64,000 nt of DNA from Lachnospiraceae bacterium (GCA_017470735.1 JAFUYB010000051.1:60686-124685); one strand, 5' to 3'; counted from the stretch's first letter, positions 35,445-44,096 are shown. Numbers and translations: made by a program. Notes: a model not told the origin generated them from the sequence alone.

Positions 35445-37516
35445 GACTCATCCTCCCCGGCATTCTCCACATAACCGCACTCCCTGTCGGCACAGGCGAT
35501 CTTTTTCCCTTTCTGCACCATATAACCGCCGCAGCGCGGGCATTTTTTCGCCACAGGCCTCGGCCAGCTCATAAAATCGCAGTCCGGATAGTCCTCACAG
35601 CCGTAGAATACACGGCCCTTTTTGGTCTTGCGCGCAACGATTTCCTTGCCGCATTTCGGACACGAAACGCCGATTTTTTCCAAATAAGGCTTGGTATTGC
35701 GGCACTCCGGAAATCCGGGGCACGCAAGGAATTTGCCGTGCGGGCCGTATTTGACGACCATATTCCTGCCGCAGTTCTCACAGATAATATCGGTCACTTC
35801 ATCCTCAATCTGAACCTTTTCCAGCTCCTTTTCCGCCTTTTTTACTGACGAATCGAGCTGCGGATAAAACTCACGGATGATATTTTTCCACTCAATCTTG
35901 CCTTCCTCCACGCTGTCCAGCTCCGCTTCCATCCTGGCCGTAAAGTTGAGATCGACAATATTCGGGAAGGATTCCTTCATGATCGCGTTGACGACCGATC
36001 CGAGCTCCGTCACAAACAGATTCCGCCCCTCTTTGGTCACATAACGGCGCTTGATGATCGTCGTGATCGTCGGCGAATATGTACTCGGCCTGCCGATACC
36101 CAATTCCTCAAGGGCGTGAACCAATGATGCCTCCGTGTAATGCGCGGGCGGCTGCGTAAAATGCTGCTTCTCATCAAAATGATCGAGCGTAAGCTCGCTG
36201 TTTTCATCCAATCCACCCAGCGTTTCGTCTTTTTCTTCCGTCTCATCCGCGCTGACATAGACCGCCATATAACCGTCAAATACGCGGTTGGACGCGGACA
36301 GCGAAAAGACATGCTCCCCTGCGGCAATCTTCACCGATGTCGTCTCATAGACCGCCTCGCTCATCTGGCTTGCCACATACCGCCGCCAGATCAGCTGGTA
36401 GAGCTTGAACTGGTCGCGGGACAGAGACGCCTTGATCTCTGACGGCACAAGCGTCACATCAGCAGCGCGGATCGCTTCATGGGCATCCTGCACATTGACT
36501 GCCGATCCGCCCGACTTGGCTTTTTTGCCGACATATCCTTCCCCGAAATTCTGCGCGATCTGCTCACGCGCCAGCTGCGCCGCCTCTGTCGATATCCTCG
36601 TCGAATCGGTACGCAGATAAGTGATCAGACCGACCGTACCCCTGCCTGCCACATCGATCCCCTCGTACAACTGCTGGGCAATGCGCATCGTCTTTTGTAT
36701 CGAAAAATTGAGCGCCTTTGACGCTTCCTGCTGCATTGTCGATGTCGTAAACGGCAACGGGCTCTTGCGCTCTCTGCGGCTCTTTTTTACAGATGTGATC
36801 TGAAATTTTTCTTTTTCGCACGCTTTAATGATCTCATCAAGGGATGCCTTGTCCGAAATATCCAGCTTGCCGTCGCGGTTCCCATAAAATTTTGCGACAA
36901 CCGGCGCCTTTTCACCTTTGACCGACAGCACGGCGTCCAATGTGTAATACTCTTCGGGAATGAACGCGTCGATCTCCTCTTCCCGGTCACAGATGATGCG
37001 GAGCGCCACCGACTGTACCCGCCCGGCGGACAGGCCGCGTTTGACCTTTGCCCACAGAAGCGGACTGATCTCATATCCGACCACACGGTCAAGGACACGC
37101 CTCGCCTGCTGCGCATCGACAAGATCCATATCAATGTCACGCGGATTTTTAAGTCCTGCCTTGACGGCGTTCTTTGTGATCTCGTTAAATGTGATCCGCT
37201 TAAAATCCTTATCCTCCAGCTTCAGCGCCTTGGTCAGATGCCACGAAATCGCCTCGCCCTCGCGGTCCGGGTCAGTTGCGAGATAAATCTTGTCCGCCTT
37301 TTTGACTTCCTTCCGCAAGCCTGCCAAAAGCTCACCCTTGCCCCGGATCGTGATGTATTTCGGTTCAAAATCATGCTCTATATCGACGCCCATCTGACTC
37401 TTGGGCAGATCCCTCACATGACCGCCCGATGCTTCGACGGCATAATTCCGTCCCAAAAACTTCCGTATCGTCTTGACTTTGGTCGGCGACTCCACGATCA
37501 CCAGATTCTTCGCCAT
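35441..37516 (-). CDS. topA: DNA topoisomerase I
   Basis: A 691-residue type IA topoisomerase that relaxes negative supercoils. The Toprim domain begins L-V-I-V-E-S-P-T-K and contains A-T-D-P-D-R-E-G-E-A. The active-site Tyr lies in G-L-I-T-Y-L-R-T-D-S-T-R near residue 300. Three C-terminal zinc-ribbon units with four Cys each are visible (about residues 575-685). It starts 7 bp after dprA and overlaps codY, in the dprA-topA-codY order. Confidence 0.98.
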   Translation of the reverse strand: MAKNLVIVESPTKVKTIRKFLGRNYAVEASGGHVRDLPKSQMGVDIEHDFEPKYITIRGKGELLAGLRKEVKKADKIYLATDPDREGEAISWHLTKALKLEDKDFKRITFNEITKNAVKAGLKNPRDIDMDLVDAQQARRVLDRVVGYEISPLLWAKVKRGLSAGRVQSVALRIICDREEEIDAFIPEEYYTLDAVLSVKGEKAPVVAKFYGNRDGKLDISDKASLDEIIKACEKEKFQITSVKKSRRERKSPLPFTTSTMQQEASKALNFSIQKTMRIAQQLYEGIDVAGRGTVGLITYLRTDSTRISTEAAQLAREQIAQNFGEGYVGKKAKSGGSAVNVQDAHEAIRAADVTLVPSEIKASLSRDQFKLYQLIWRRYVASQMSEAVYETTSVKIAAGEHVFSLSASNRVFDGYMAVYVSADETEEKDETLGGLDENSELTLDHFDEKQHFTQPPAHYTEASLVHALEELGIGRPSTYSPTITTIIKRRYVTKEGRNLFVTELGSVVNAIMKESFPNIVDLNFTARMEAELDSVEEGKIEWKNIIREFYPQLDSSVKKAEKELEKVQIEDEVTDIICENCGRNMVVKYGPHGKFLACPGFPECRNTKPYLEKIGVSCPKCGKEIVARKTKKGRVFYGCEDYPDCDFMSWPRPVAKKCPRCGGYMVQKGKKIACADRECGYVENAGEDES

Positions 37517-37523
37517 AATGCGT

Positions 37524-38615
37524 TCACCCCAATCGTATGTATTGGTTCTTGAAGGTTTCGCGGATCAGCCCGAGTTCGGACAGCCGCATCACCGCCGACA
37601 ACAGCGGCAGCAGCTCCAAACCTGTCTGTCTCTGGACATCTTCAAGCCCCTTTGCGTAGAAATCGAAACAACTATACACCAAGAGTTCTTCTTTTTCAAG
37701 ATTGAGATTTTGCACTGCGTTTCCTTTTGATGGAATCGCGTCAAGCCCCGCAAGGTCTTCTAAATCCGCCAAAAGCTGATCAATTCCGCTGATAATCCCG
37801 GCTCCCTGCGCAATCAGATGGTTCGTCCCTTCGCTCATGACATCGGTGATCCTGCCGGGCAGGGCAAGGACATCACGCCCCTGTTCGATCGCCGTATCCG
37901 CCGTGATCAGTGAGCCGCTCCGCATCTTCGCTTCGATCACCAGCGTCTTTTCGGCAATACCTGAGATCAGTCTGTTGCGGGACGGAAAATGCTCCGGCAG
38001 AGGCTTGGTCATCGGCGGGAAATCCGAGAGCACGGCTCCGTTTTCAATGATCTCATGGTACAGCTTCGCATGCCGCGCCGGATAGATGACATCCACTCCG
38101 GAGCCCAAAAACGCGTAGGTCTTTCCTCCGCCGCGGATACAGCCCCGATGGGATGCGCCGTCTATCCCGAGCGCCATCCCCGATGTCACGCCAAAGCCCG
38201 CCCGGCCGAGCGCGGCAGCTATTTCCTCCGCCATCGTCTGCCCGTATGCCGAACACCGCCTCGCCCCGACCATCGCCATGATCCGCTCATCCTGCCGGGG
38301 CAGCGTCCCCAGATAATACAAAGCATACGGCGCATTGTAAATCTCCCGGAGCATATCCGGATATTCCGGCGATTCCATCGTCACAAATGAAATCTTTCGC
38401 TCCAAAAAGCTTTCGTATTCTTCAGACAGCCTCCAATATGTCTTCTGCCGGTCCACATACTCCGCGATCTCCTCTCTTAACAGCCCGGTCGCGAGCAGTA
38501 CTGTCTTGTCCGCTTCGTAAACGGCCTTTGCACTTCCCATACACGCCAGAAGCTTTCTTTTTGTCACATTGCCGATGCCGGTAACATTTGCCATCCAGTA
38601 TTGATATTCCATCAT
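37524..38615 (-). CDS. dprA: DNA processing protein DprA/Smf
   Basis: About 363 residues. An N-terminal helical domain is followed by a Rossmann-like DprA core with M-A-M-V-G-A-R-R-C-S-A-Y-G, S-G-M-A-L-G-I-D-G-A-S-H, F-L-G-S-G-V-D-V-I-Y-P and F-P-S-R-N-R-L-I-S-G. DprA loads RecA on incoming single-stranded DNA during transformation. I place the start at ATG 38615, overlapping the comM TGA (ATGA) with GGGAG just upstream; an in-frame ATG at 38627 is the alternative. Competence itself is not shown by the window. Confidence 0.95.
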   Translation of the reverse strand: MMEYQYWMANVTGIGNVTKRKLLACMGSAKAVYEADKTVLLATGLLREEIAEYVDRQKTYWRLSEEYESFLERKISFVTMESPEYPDMLREIYNAPYALYYLGTLPRQDERIMAMVGARRCSAYGQTMAEEIAAALGRAGFGVTSGMALGIDGASHRGCIRGGGKTYAFLGSGVDVIYPARHAKLYHEIIENGAVLSDFPPMTKPLPEHFPSRNRLISGIAEKTLVIEAKMRSGSLITADTAIEQGRDVLALPGRITDVMSEGTNHLIAQGAGIISGIDQLLADLEDLAGLDAIPSKGNAVQNLNLEKEELLVYSCFDFYAKGLEDVQRQTGLELLPLLSAVMRLSELGLIRETFKNQYIRLG

Positions 38616-40138
38616 CCCCACTCCCATTCGTTTTTGTCAATACTACGGTAACAGACGCATTCGGTCAGATGTGAAATTCCGATCCGCTCCTTTCCGTCGA
38701 GATCGGCAATCGTCCGTGCCACCCGAAGCAGCTTGTGGTAGGTCCGTGCCGTCAGCGACAGTCTCTGGTAGACATCCGCCATGTACCGCTCTTCTTTTTT
38801 CCCAAGCCTGCAATAGCGCCCGATATCCTTTGCGGGAATGCGGCTGTTGTAGAGGATATCCGTCCCCGCAAAACGCTTTTTCTGAACTGCCTGCACCGCA
38901 AGCACCCGCTTCCGGATCTCTTCGGATGATTCATTGTCCCCGGACGAATGGATCTCTGCAAATTCCAGCCTTGGCGCTTCCACGCAGATATCGATCCGGT
39001 CTAACAGCGGCTGTGAAAGCTTTCCCATATAATGACTGATATCCGCCTGCGTGCAGCTGCAGCGCGACAGATCCGGATAGTAGCCGCATTTACAGGGATT
39101 CATTGCCGCAACAAGCATAAACTGTGCCGGATAGGTAAACGAACCATTTGCGCGAACGATGGACACCTTCCGGTCTTCTAACGGCTGCCGCAGCGTCTCC
39201 ATCGTATCCCTGCGGAATTCAGTCAGCTCATCCAGAAACAAAACGCCTCCATGCGCCAGTGACACCTCGCCGGGATGCGGGATCCGCCCGCCTCCGACCA
39301 GCCCGGCCTGGGAAATCGTATGATGCGGACTGCGGAACGGACGCCGCTCCATAAGCCCTCCACGCTCCGCAAACTTTCCGCAGACGCTGTATATCTTGGA
39401 CAATTCCATCTGTTCATCACGGTTCATCGGCGGCAGGATGGACGGAATGCACCGCGCCACCATCGTTTTTCCGCTCCCGGGCGGGCCGACCATCAATAAG
39501 TTGTGCAAACCGGCCGCCGCCACCTCACAGGCCCGCCGCAAAAGCTTCTGCCCATTGACAAAACGGAAATCCGCCTCTTCCTCTCTTTCCGCAAATTCTT
39601 CTGCTTTCTCCGTAAACGCCGGCCGTACTCCTTCATTTATATAGTCCACCACTTCATTCAGTTTCCCTACGCCGACGATCTCCATGCCGGGCACAAGGGA
39701 TGCCTCGCGGACATTTTCCATCGGGACAATGCAGGTACGCTTCCCGCAGTCCGCCGCAGCCAGTATCATCGGCAGGACCCCGCTGACCGGATAGATCCTG
39801 CCATTCAGGCCGAGCTCTCCGATCATCACGATATCCGACAGATCGGCATGCGTAATGATTTCCATCGCTGCCAGGATGGATACCGCAACCGGCAGGTCAA
39901 ATCCGCTCCCGCTCTTTCGGATATTCGCAGGAGAGAGGTTGACCGTGATCCGCTTGATCGGCAAAGCGTAGCCGCAGTTGTGCATGGCTGTCCGCACACG
40001 CTCCCTCGCCTCTTTTACCTCAGATCCCAAAAACCCCACCATTTCAAACACCGGCAGCCCGTTCGACAGATCCGTCTCCGCGCGCACCAAAAGACTGTCG
40101 ATGCCATGCACGATGGCACACGAAACCACACTGTACAA
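38612..40138 (-). CDS. comM: Mg-chelatase-like AAA helicase ComM/YifB
   Basis: 508 residues from TTG 40138, preceded by AAAGGAG at eight bases. This start yields Y-S-V-V-S-C-A-I-V-H-G-I-D, matching the family N-terminus, whereas the longer frame to 40165 does not. It has an N-terminal Lon-protease-like ChlI domain, Walker A G-P-P-G-S-G-K-T near residue 215, and Walker B V-L-F-L-D-E-L-T-E-F. ComM promotes branch migration during natural transformation in other bacteria. First gene of the comM-dprA-topA-codY operon. Confidence 0.95.
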   Translation of the reverse strand: MYSVVSCAIVHGIDSLLVRAETDLSNGLPVFEMVGFLGSEVKEARERVRTAMHNCGYALPIKRITVNLSPANIRKSGSGFDLPVAVSILAAMEIITHADLSDIVMIGELGLNGRIYPVSGVLPMILAAADCGKRTCIVPMENVREASLVPGMEIVGVGKLNEVVDYINEGVRPAFTEKAEEFAEREEEADFRFVNGQKLLRRACEVAAAGLHNLLMVGPPGSGKTMVARCIPSILPPMNRDEQMELSKIYSVCGKFAERGGLMERRPFRSPHHTISQAGLVGGGRIPHPGEVSLAHGGVLFLDELTEFRRDTMETLRQPLEDRKVSIVRANGSFTYPAQFMLVAAMNPCKCGYYPDLSRCSCTQADISHYMGKLSQPLLDRIDICVEAPRLEFAEIHSSGDNESSEEIRKRVLAVQAVQKKRFAGTDILYNSRIPAKDIGRYCRLGKKEERYMADVYQRLSLTARTYHKLLRVARTIADLDGKERIGISHLTECVCYRSIDKNEWEWG

Positions 40139-40178
40139 TCTATTTGCTCCTTTCCCATATTCCACTGCAATGATAACT

Positions 40179-40233
40179 TGCCGGTTCCTAAGACATGAAC
40201 CGGCACCGGGATTTTCGCATCAAAAGAAATCCC
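40179..40233 (-). promoter_or_regulatory. Two tandem hairpins in the comM leader
   Basis: Within the about 215-base predicted leader, a perfect 9-bp inverted repeat (40179-40187 with 40197-40205) sits beside a perfect 7-bp repeat (40208-40214 with 40227-40233). Neither is followed by a T-run. They may form a structured 5' leader affecting the comM-dprA-topA-codY mRNA. I cannot match it to a known riboswitch. Confidence 0.45.
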
Positions 40234-40362
40234 TCATTCTTTTTATTGTCATTCTCCGGGATAAATAAACGGGCAGAAAACGCCTCGCTTTATAATAGGG
40301 AATCATTACAATAGACCAGTCTCCTTGTACGATCCCCATGAAATGCTTTGTGTGTGAATGAA

Positions 40363-40391
40363 ATTCTACTATATAATAAGATGAGATGCAA
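40363..40391 (-). promoter_or_regulatory. Promoter of the comM-dprA-topA-codY operon
   Basis: Minus-strand -35 TTGCAT (40386-40391) and -10 TAGAAT (40363-40368) with exactly 17 bases between. The predicted start near 40356 leaves about 215 bases of leader. The -35 lies inside the possible trpS terminator hairpin. Confidence 0.6.
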
Positions 40392-40414
40392 GAGAAAGTT
40401 TTATCTCCCGCATC
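40385..40414 (-). terminator. Possible weak terminator after trpS
   Basis: An 11-bp stem including two G-U pairs (40385-40395 with 40404-40414) begins 15 bases after the trpS stop and is followed on the minus strand by TCATCTTATT. The T-run is interrupted, so termination may be partial. Confidence 0.4.
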
Positions 40415-40428
40415 CCGCCTTCGTATTT

Positions 40429-41430
40429 TCAGACCTCCAGCAGTCCGACCTTTTTCTTTACTTTCCGCAGGGTCTTATTTGACACATAGCGGGCTTTGTC
40501 GTCATTCCTGCGGATGCAGTCGTCGATATACGACTTGTCAGCCAGCAGCTTTTCATACCGCTCCTGCAGCGGCGCAAGCTCATCCGCCACGGCTTCACCG
40601 ACCGCAAGCTTGAAGTCACCGTAGCCCTTTCCGGCAAATTCGGATTCGATCTCTTCATGGGACTTGCCGGTCACGCTGCCGTAAATCTCCATCAGATTGC
40701 TGATGCCGGGCTTTTCCTCCGGGGCAAACCGCACTTCGGCGTCAGAATCGGTCACTGCCCGCTTGAATTTGCGGATCACCGTGTCACGGTCATCGGTCAG
40801 AAGGATCGTCGCATTGACATTCTCATCGGATTTGGACATCTTTTTGGTCGGATCGGCAAGGGACATCACCTTGGCGCCGTTCTCCCCGAAATACGGCTCC
40901 GGCACCGTAAATACATCCCCATAGATCTTGTTGAACCGTTCCGCGATATCCCGCGTGATCTCCAGATGCTGCTTCTGGTCGACGCCGACCGGCACGACAT
41001 GCGCCTGATACAGCAGGATGTCCGCCGCCATCAGCACCGGATATGTAAACAGCCCGGCGTTGACATTGTCCGCATGCTTCTGCGACTTGTCTTTAAACTG
41101 CGTCATCCTCGACAGCTCGCCCATATAAGTAAAACAGTCCAAAATCCAGGCCAACTCGGCATGGGCGGACACATGTGATTGGAAATATACGCAGTTGACC
41201 TCAGGATCCAGCCCCGCCGCGACATAGAGCGCATAGAGCTTCCGCGCATTCTGCCGGAATTTGGCTGGCTCCTGACGCACCGTCAGCGAATGCAGATCCA
41301 TTACCCCGTAAAAGCATTCGTATTCCTCGTGCATCTTTACCCAATTTTTCAGCGCGCCCAGGTAATTGCCCAGGGTCAGGCTGCCGGTCGCCTGCATCCC
41401 GCTATACAGTATCTTCTTTTCTTCAGACAT
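40429..41430 (-). CDS. trpS: Tryptophanyl-tRNA synthetase
   Basis: A 333-residue class I TrpRS charging tRNA-Trp. The nucleotide-binding region S-G-M-Q-A-T-G-S-L-T-L-G-N-Y-L-G (HIGH equivalent) is at the N-terminus and the K-M-S-K-S loop near residue 200. Length matches bacterial TrpRS. The SD GAGGAG comes from a palindromic repeat element directly upstream. There is no room for a T-box between it and the preceding gene (about 70 bp). Confidence 0.97.
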   Translation of the reverse strand: MSEEKKILYSGMQATGSLTLGNYLGALKNWVKMHEEYECFYGVMDLHSLTVRQEPAKFRQNARKLYALYVAAGLDPEVNCVYFQSHVSAHAELAWILDCFTYMGELSRMTQFKDKSQKHADNVNAGLFTYPVLMAADILLYQAHVVPVGVDQKQHLEITRDIAERFNKIYGDVFTVPEPYFGENGAKVMSLADPTKKMSKSDENVNATILLTDDRDTVIRKFKRAVTDSDAEVRFAPEEKPGISNLMEIYGSVTGKSHEEIESEFAGKGYGDFKLAVGEAVADELAPLQERYEKLLADKSYIDDCIRRNDDKARYVSNKTLRKVKKKVGLLEV

Positions 41431-41437
41431 TGCGTCG

Positions 41438-41482
41438 CTCCTCTAATACCGCCAGTTATCATCTGACTCACTCTGTCGGATG
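41438..41482. repeat. Dispersed palindromic element, copy 2 (upstream of trpS)
   Basis: Read on the minus strand this segment carries CATCCGAC, AGAGTGAGTCAGATGATAAC and CGGTATTAGAGGAG, matching the copy before fliF except for a 4-base deletion and a few substitutions. The outer arms CATCCGAC and GTCAGATG can form an 8-bp stem with one mismatch. As at fliF, it ends with the SD seven bases before the start codon. Confidence 0.65.
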
Positions 41483-41499
41483 CCAGTGCTGTCATCAAC

Positions 41500-42114
41500 T
41501 CACTTCGTTCGTTGGACAGTACTTGGCTCCTTAAACCATTTATACAGCCTCACCAAAGGCATCTCATCGTTGTGTAAAATAAACCGCCGGATATAGGAAA
41601 AGGTCTCTTCCTCTCCCCTTGCCGCCAGCATTTTCAGCATGAATTCCAACTGCCGTCTCGTCTTGTCATGCAGCAGGTAATGATCCCTGCCTTTTTTGTA
41701 GTATTCCCAAGGGTTCCGGCAGGAGTAGTCATCGCCCTGGTAGACCTTGCAGGCTGCCATGCGGTCAGCAAACATCTCCGCGACAAACCGTACCGGCATC
41801 TGCGTCCCGCAAAGCGGATGCTTGCGGTCCTCTTTGTCGAGATTGTAATCGATCCAGTACTCCAAATGGTGCTTGTTGCGTCCCTTGTGGTGCAGCCACG
41901 CCAGCGATTTTCCGGTCGCCTCGCGCTCCGCGTTGTTCGGGCTGCGGTCACCCTGATAATAACGCGCCCCCACGAAAAACTCAGTGGGGGAATATTTTGA
42001 TACATCGTGAAGCAGTCCCTGCCGGAACAGTCCCATCTCGAAACAATGCCTGCGCACGAACCGCCTGTGTTGTGTGACCGTCATAAAATGCCGGTATGCG
42101 TTGATGAAAAAAAT
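41500..42114 (-). CDS. DUF5662-like protein, probable ATT start codon
   Basis: A protein of about 204 residues recognisable by H-D-V-S-K-Y-S-P-T-E-F, S-P-N-N-A-E-R-E-A and L-H-H-K-G-R-N-K-H-H-L-E-Y-W, a His/Asp-rich, HD-domain-like pattern found in DUF5662. The first ATG (42084) has no ribosome binding site and would cut off the usual N-terminus. A perfect SD AAAGGAG lies six bases before an in-frame ATT (42112-42114), giving F-F-I-N-A-Y-R-H-F, which fits the family. The preceding GH13-like gene stops (TAA 42118-42120) in the same frame one codon earlier, so coupling is likely. The function is unknown; metal-dependent hydrolase activity is conceivable from the His/Asp pattern. Confidence 0.75.
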   Translation of the reverse strand: MFFINAYRHFMTVTQHRRFVRRHCFEMGLFRQGLLHDVSKYSPTEFFVGARYYQGDRSPNNAEREATGKSLAWLHHKGRNKHHLEYWIDYNLDKEDRKHPLCGTQMPVRFVAEMFADRMAACKVYQGDDYSCRNPWEYYKKGRDHYLLHDKTRRQLEFMLKMLAARGEEETFSYIRRFILHNDEMPLVRLYKWFKEPSTVQRTK

Positions 42115-42117
42115 GGC

Positions 42118-43968
42118 TTACTCCTTTCCAGCTTCTTTTCCGACTAAAATCGTAATCGTACCGCCCGGCACCGCGCAATACCCCTGATCCTTCAAAGGCT
42201 TTTTCTCCGGTTTCCATTCCTCCCAGGCGGAATTGGTCTCCAAATACCACTTGCGTCCCTCACGCAGCTTAGGCAGAGCAAAAGTCTCTTCGCCGTAATA
42301 GAAATTCAGACAGACCATCACATCCTCTTCGTCTTCATTCCTGGCGTACGCCGCATTGTAAAGGATGCCAAGCGCTTTTTTCTCCTCGCCGATCCCCATG
42401 ATCCAGGGCTGCCTGCCGTGGTAAGACAGATCCGGCATGCCCGTGTGCCGGTAATCGTTCATCCGCATCGGAAGCGGACTCGACAGAATCGTATGGCTTT
42501 TGCGGAACGCGATCAAATGCTTTATGTATTCCCTAAGCTGACGGGGCAGCTTTCTTCTGGAAAAAGTGACCCACCCGATCTCATTGTCCTGGCAGTACGG
42601 ATTGTTGTTGCCGGACTGCGTATTGGCAATCTCATCCCCCGCAAGGATCATCGGCACGCCCTGTGCCGTCATGACGGCACAAAACGCTGTCCGCACCGCG
42701 GTCATCCGGTTGCGGTTGATGATGCGGTTCGCCGTCTGTCCTTCACAGCCGAAGTTGTGGCTGCAGTTGTAATTGCTGCCGTCGCAGTTGTCTTCCCCGT
42801 TGCCCTCGTTGTGCTTCTCGCCGTAGGAATAGGCGTCCCAAAGCGTAAAACCGGTATTGCTCGCCGCGTAATTGACGAAAGTAAAACCGTTTCCCTGCCG
42901 CCGCAGATAATTGGAAAACTCTGCCACATTGCCATCGAGATGGTTCTGCAGCCTGCGCAGCGGATACATAAAATCGTCATTGGTCACAAACAGATGCTTT
43001 TCACCGGACTGCTGTGCCAAAAGCTCATTCGGAAACTGGTCGTAAAAAATCTTTGTCCTGCCCAAAAACGCATTGCCGACAATCCGCCGGATCGGAATAT
43101 CCATCCCCAGCAGATGGAATCCGTCAATATGGTACTCCCGCACCCAGTATACCAGGCAGTCCACCAAAAGATCCCGGTCCATGCCTGCCGCGCAGGACAG
43201 CTCCATCACGATCTCCATGCCGGCATTGTGTATCGCTTCGACCATTTCCTTCATATGGACATCCGGCTGAACCGCCCCGAAATACGACGCCTTGGGCGCA
43301 AAATACGCTGCCGCGCCGTATCCCCAGAAATTCGTCCCGATCGGATCCTCTGCGACCATTACGGTCTCGCGGTTCTCGTCCATCATATAATGGAATTGGT
43401 ATTTAATCTCTTCAAAATCGTAAACCGGCAGAAATTCCAGCGTCGTCACGCCAAGCTCTTTCCAGGAATCCAGCTTTTGTATGATGCCTTTGTAATTGCC
43501 GCGTTTGCCTGCCGCGAGCCCATTCTGCATCGTAATGCCGCGCAGATGCAGCTTATAAAGCACCATGTCCTCTGCCGCGATATGGGGACGCGTCTCTTTC
43601 CACTCATAATTGCCCTGTGAAAAACCGCCGTATACCTGATAATTCTCTTCAGAACGGCTCTCGTCCATCCAGATCTCCCGGCCGACCACGACCGGCGCGT
43701 AAGGATCGATCCCAATCTGTCCGTCGCGCTCCAGCAGATAACAGAGCTTCTCCCACGGCCGTCCCTCTATACGGACGGAATAGACCCGCCCCAGCGAATA
43801 TTCCTGCGGTACGGGAATCTTTGCCACCTGCTTTTTTGAATGCCTGTCAAAAAGCAGTACGCCCGGCACCGCGTCCGTCTTTGCCTCGAATGTGAACTCC
43901 GCTGTATCGCCTGAAACCGTCACCCCAAACCGTGTGAAATGACCGTTTGATATCTTTTCTTTTTTCAT
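42118..43968 (-). CDS. GH13 glycogen-debranching-enzyme homologue lacking catalytic residues
   Basis: 616 residues from ATG 43968 (GGGGAG eight bases upstream; the longer frame to 44025 lacks an SD). An N-terminal CBM48-like region is followed by a GlgX/isoamylase-like barrel. The second half is close to the family: N-E-G-N-G-E-D-N-C-D-G, N-R-N-R-M-T-A-V-R, and G-D-E-I-A-N-T-Q-S-G-N-N-N. However, the catalytic regions are altered. Region II reads D-G-F-H-L-L-G (282-288) instead of D-G-F-R-x-D. Region IV reads A-S-N-T-G-F-T-L instead of H-D-G-F-T-L. The Asp-xxx-Asn-His of region I is absent. It is probably a non-hydrolytic glucan-binding or regulatory protein. Confidence 0.85.
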   Translation of the reverse strand: MKKEKISNGHFTRFGVTVSGDTAEFTFEAKTDAVPGVLLFDRHSKKQVAKIPVPQEYSLGRVYSVRIEGRPWEKLCYLLERDGQIGIDPYAPVVVGREIWMDESRSEENYQVYGGFSQGNYEWKETRPHIAAEDMVLYKLHLRGITMQNGLAAGKRGNYKGIIQKLDSWKELGVTTLEFLPVYDFEEIKYQFHYMMDENRETVMVAEDPIGTNFWGYGAAAYFAPKASYFGAVQPDVHMKEMVEAIHNAGMEIVMELSCAAGMDRDLLVDCLVYWVREYHIDGFHLLGMDIPIRRIVGNAFLGRTKIFYDQFPNELLAQQSGEKHLFVTNDDFMYPLRRLQNHLDGNVAEFSNYLRRQGNGFTFVNYAASNTGFTLWDAYSYGEKHNEGNGEDNCDGSNYNCSHNFGCEGQTANRIINRNRMTAVRTAFCAVMTAQGVPMILAGDEIANTQSGNNNPYCQDNEIGWVTFSRRKLPRQLREYIKHLIAFRKSHTILSSPLPMRMNDYRHTGMPDLSYHGRQPWIMGIGEEKKALGILYNAAYARNEDEEDVMVCLNFYYGEETFALPKLREGRKWYLETNSAWEEWKPEKKPLKDQGYCAVPGGTITILVGKEAGKE

Positions 43969-44005
43969 AGGGTCTGCTCCCCTCTTTTTGCACATATACG
44001 AAGAC

Positions 44006-44034
44006 ATTATAGCACATTTTCTCATAGATTTTAA
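44006..44034 (-). promoter_or_regulatory. Promoter upstream of the GH13-like gene
   Basis: Minus-strand extended -10 TG-C-TATAAT (44006-44011) with a weak -35 TTAAAA (44029-44034) at 17-base spacing. The predicted start lies about 30 bases before ATG 43968. Confidence 0.55.
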
Positions 44035-44096
44035 TGATTTTTCAGTCTTTCATTGCATTTTTTGCATTTTTGGTGTATTTTGCATAAGGTATATTA

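Noticed and set aside
41431..41499. Possible T-box leader before trpS
   Set aside because: Only about 70 bp separate trpS from the upstream gene, and most of it is the repeat element; a T-box needs about 200 bases.
42418..43620. 400-residue open frame on the plus strand
   Set aside because: Antisense to the GH13-like gene, which has clear family similarity and an SD; the plus-strand product matches nothing and has no start signals.
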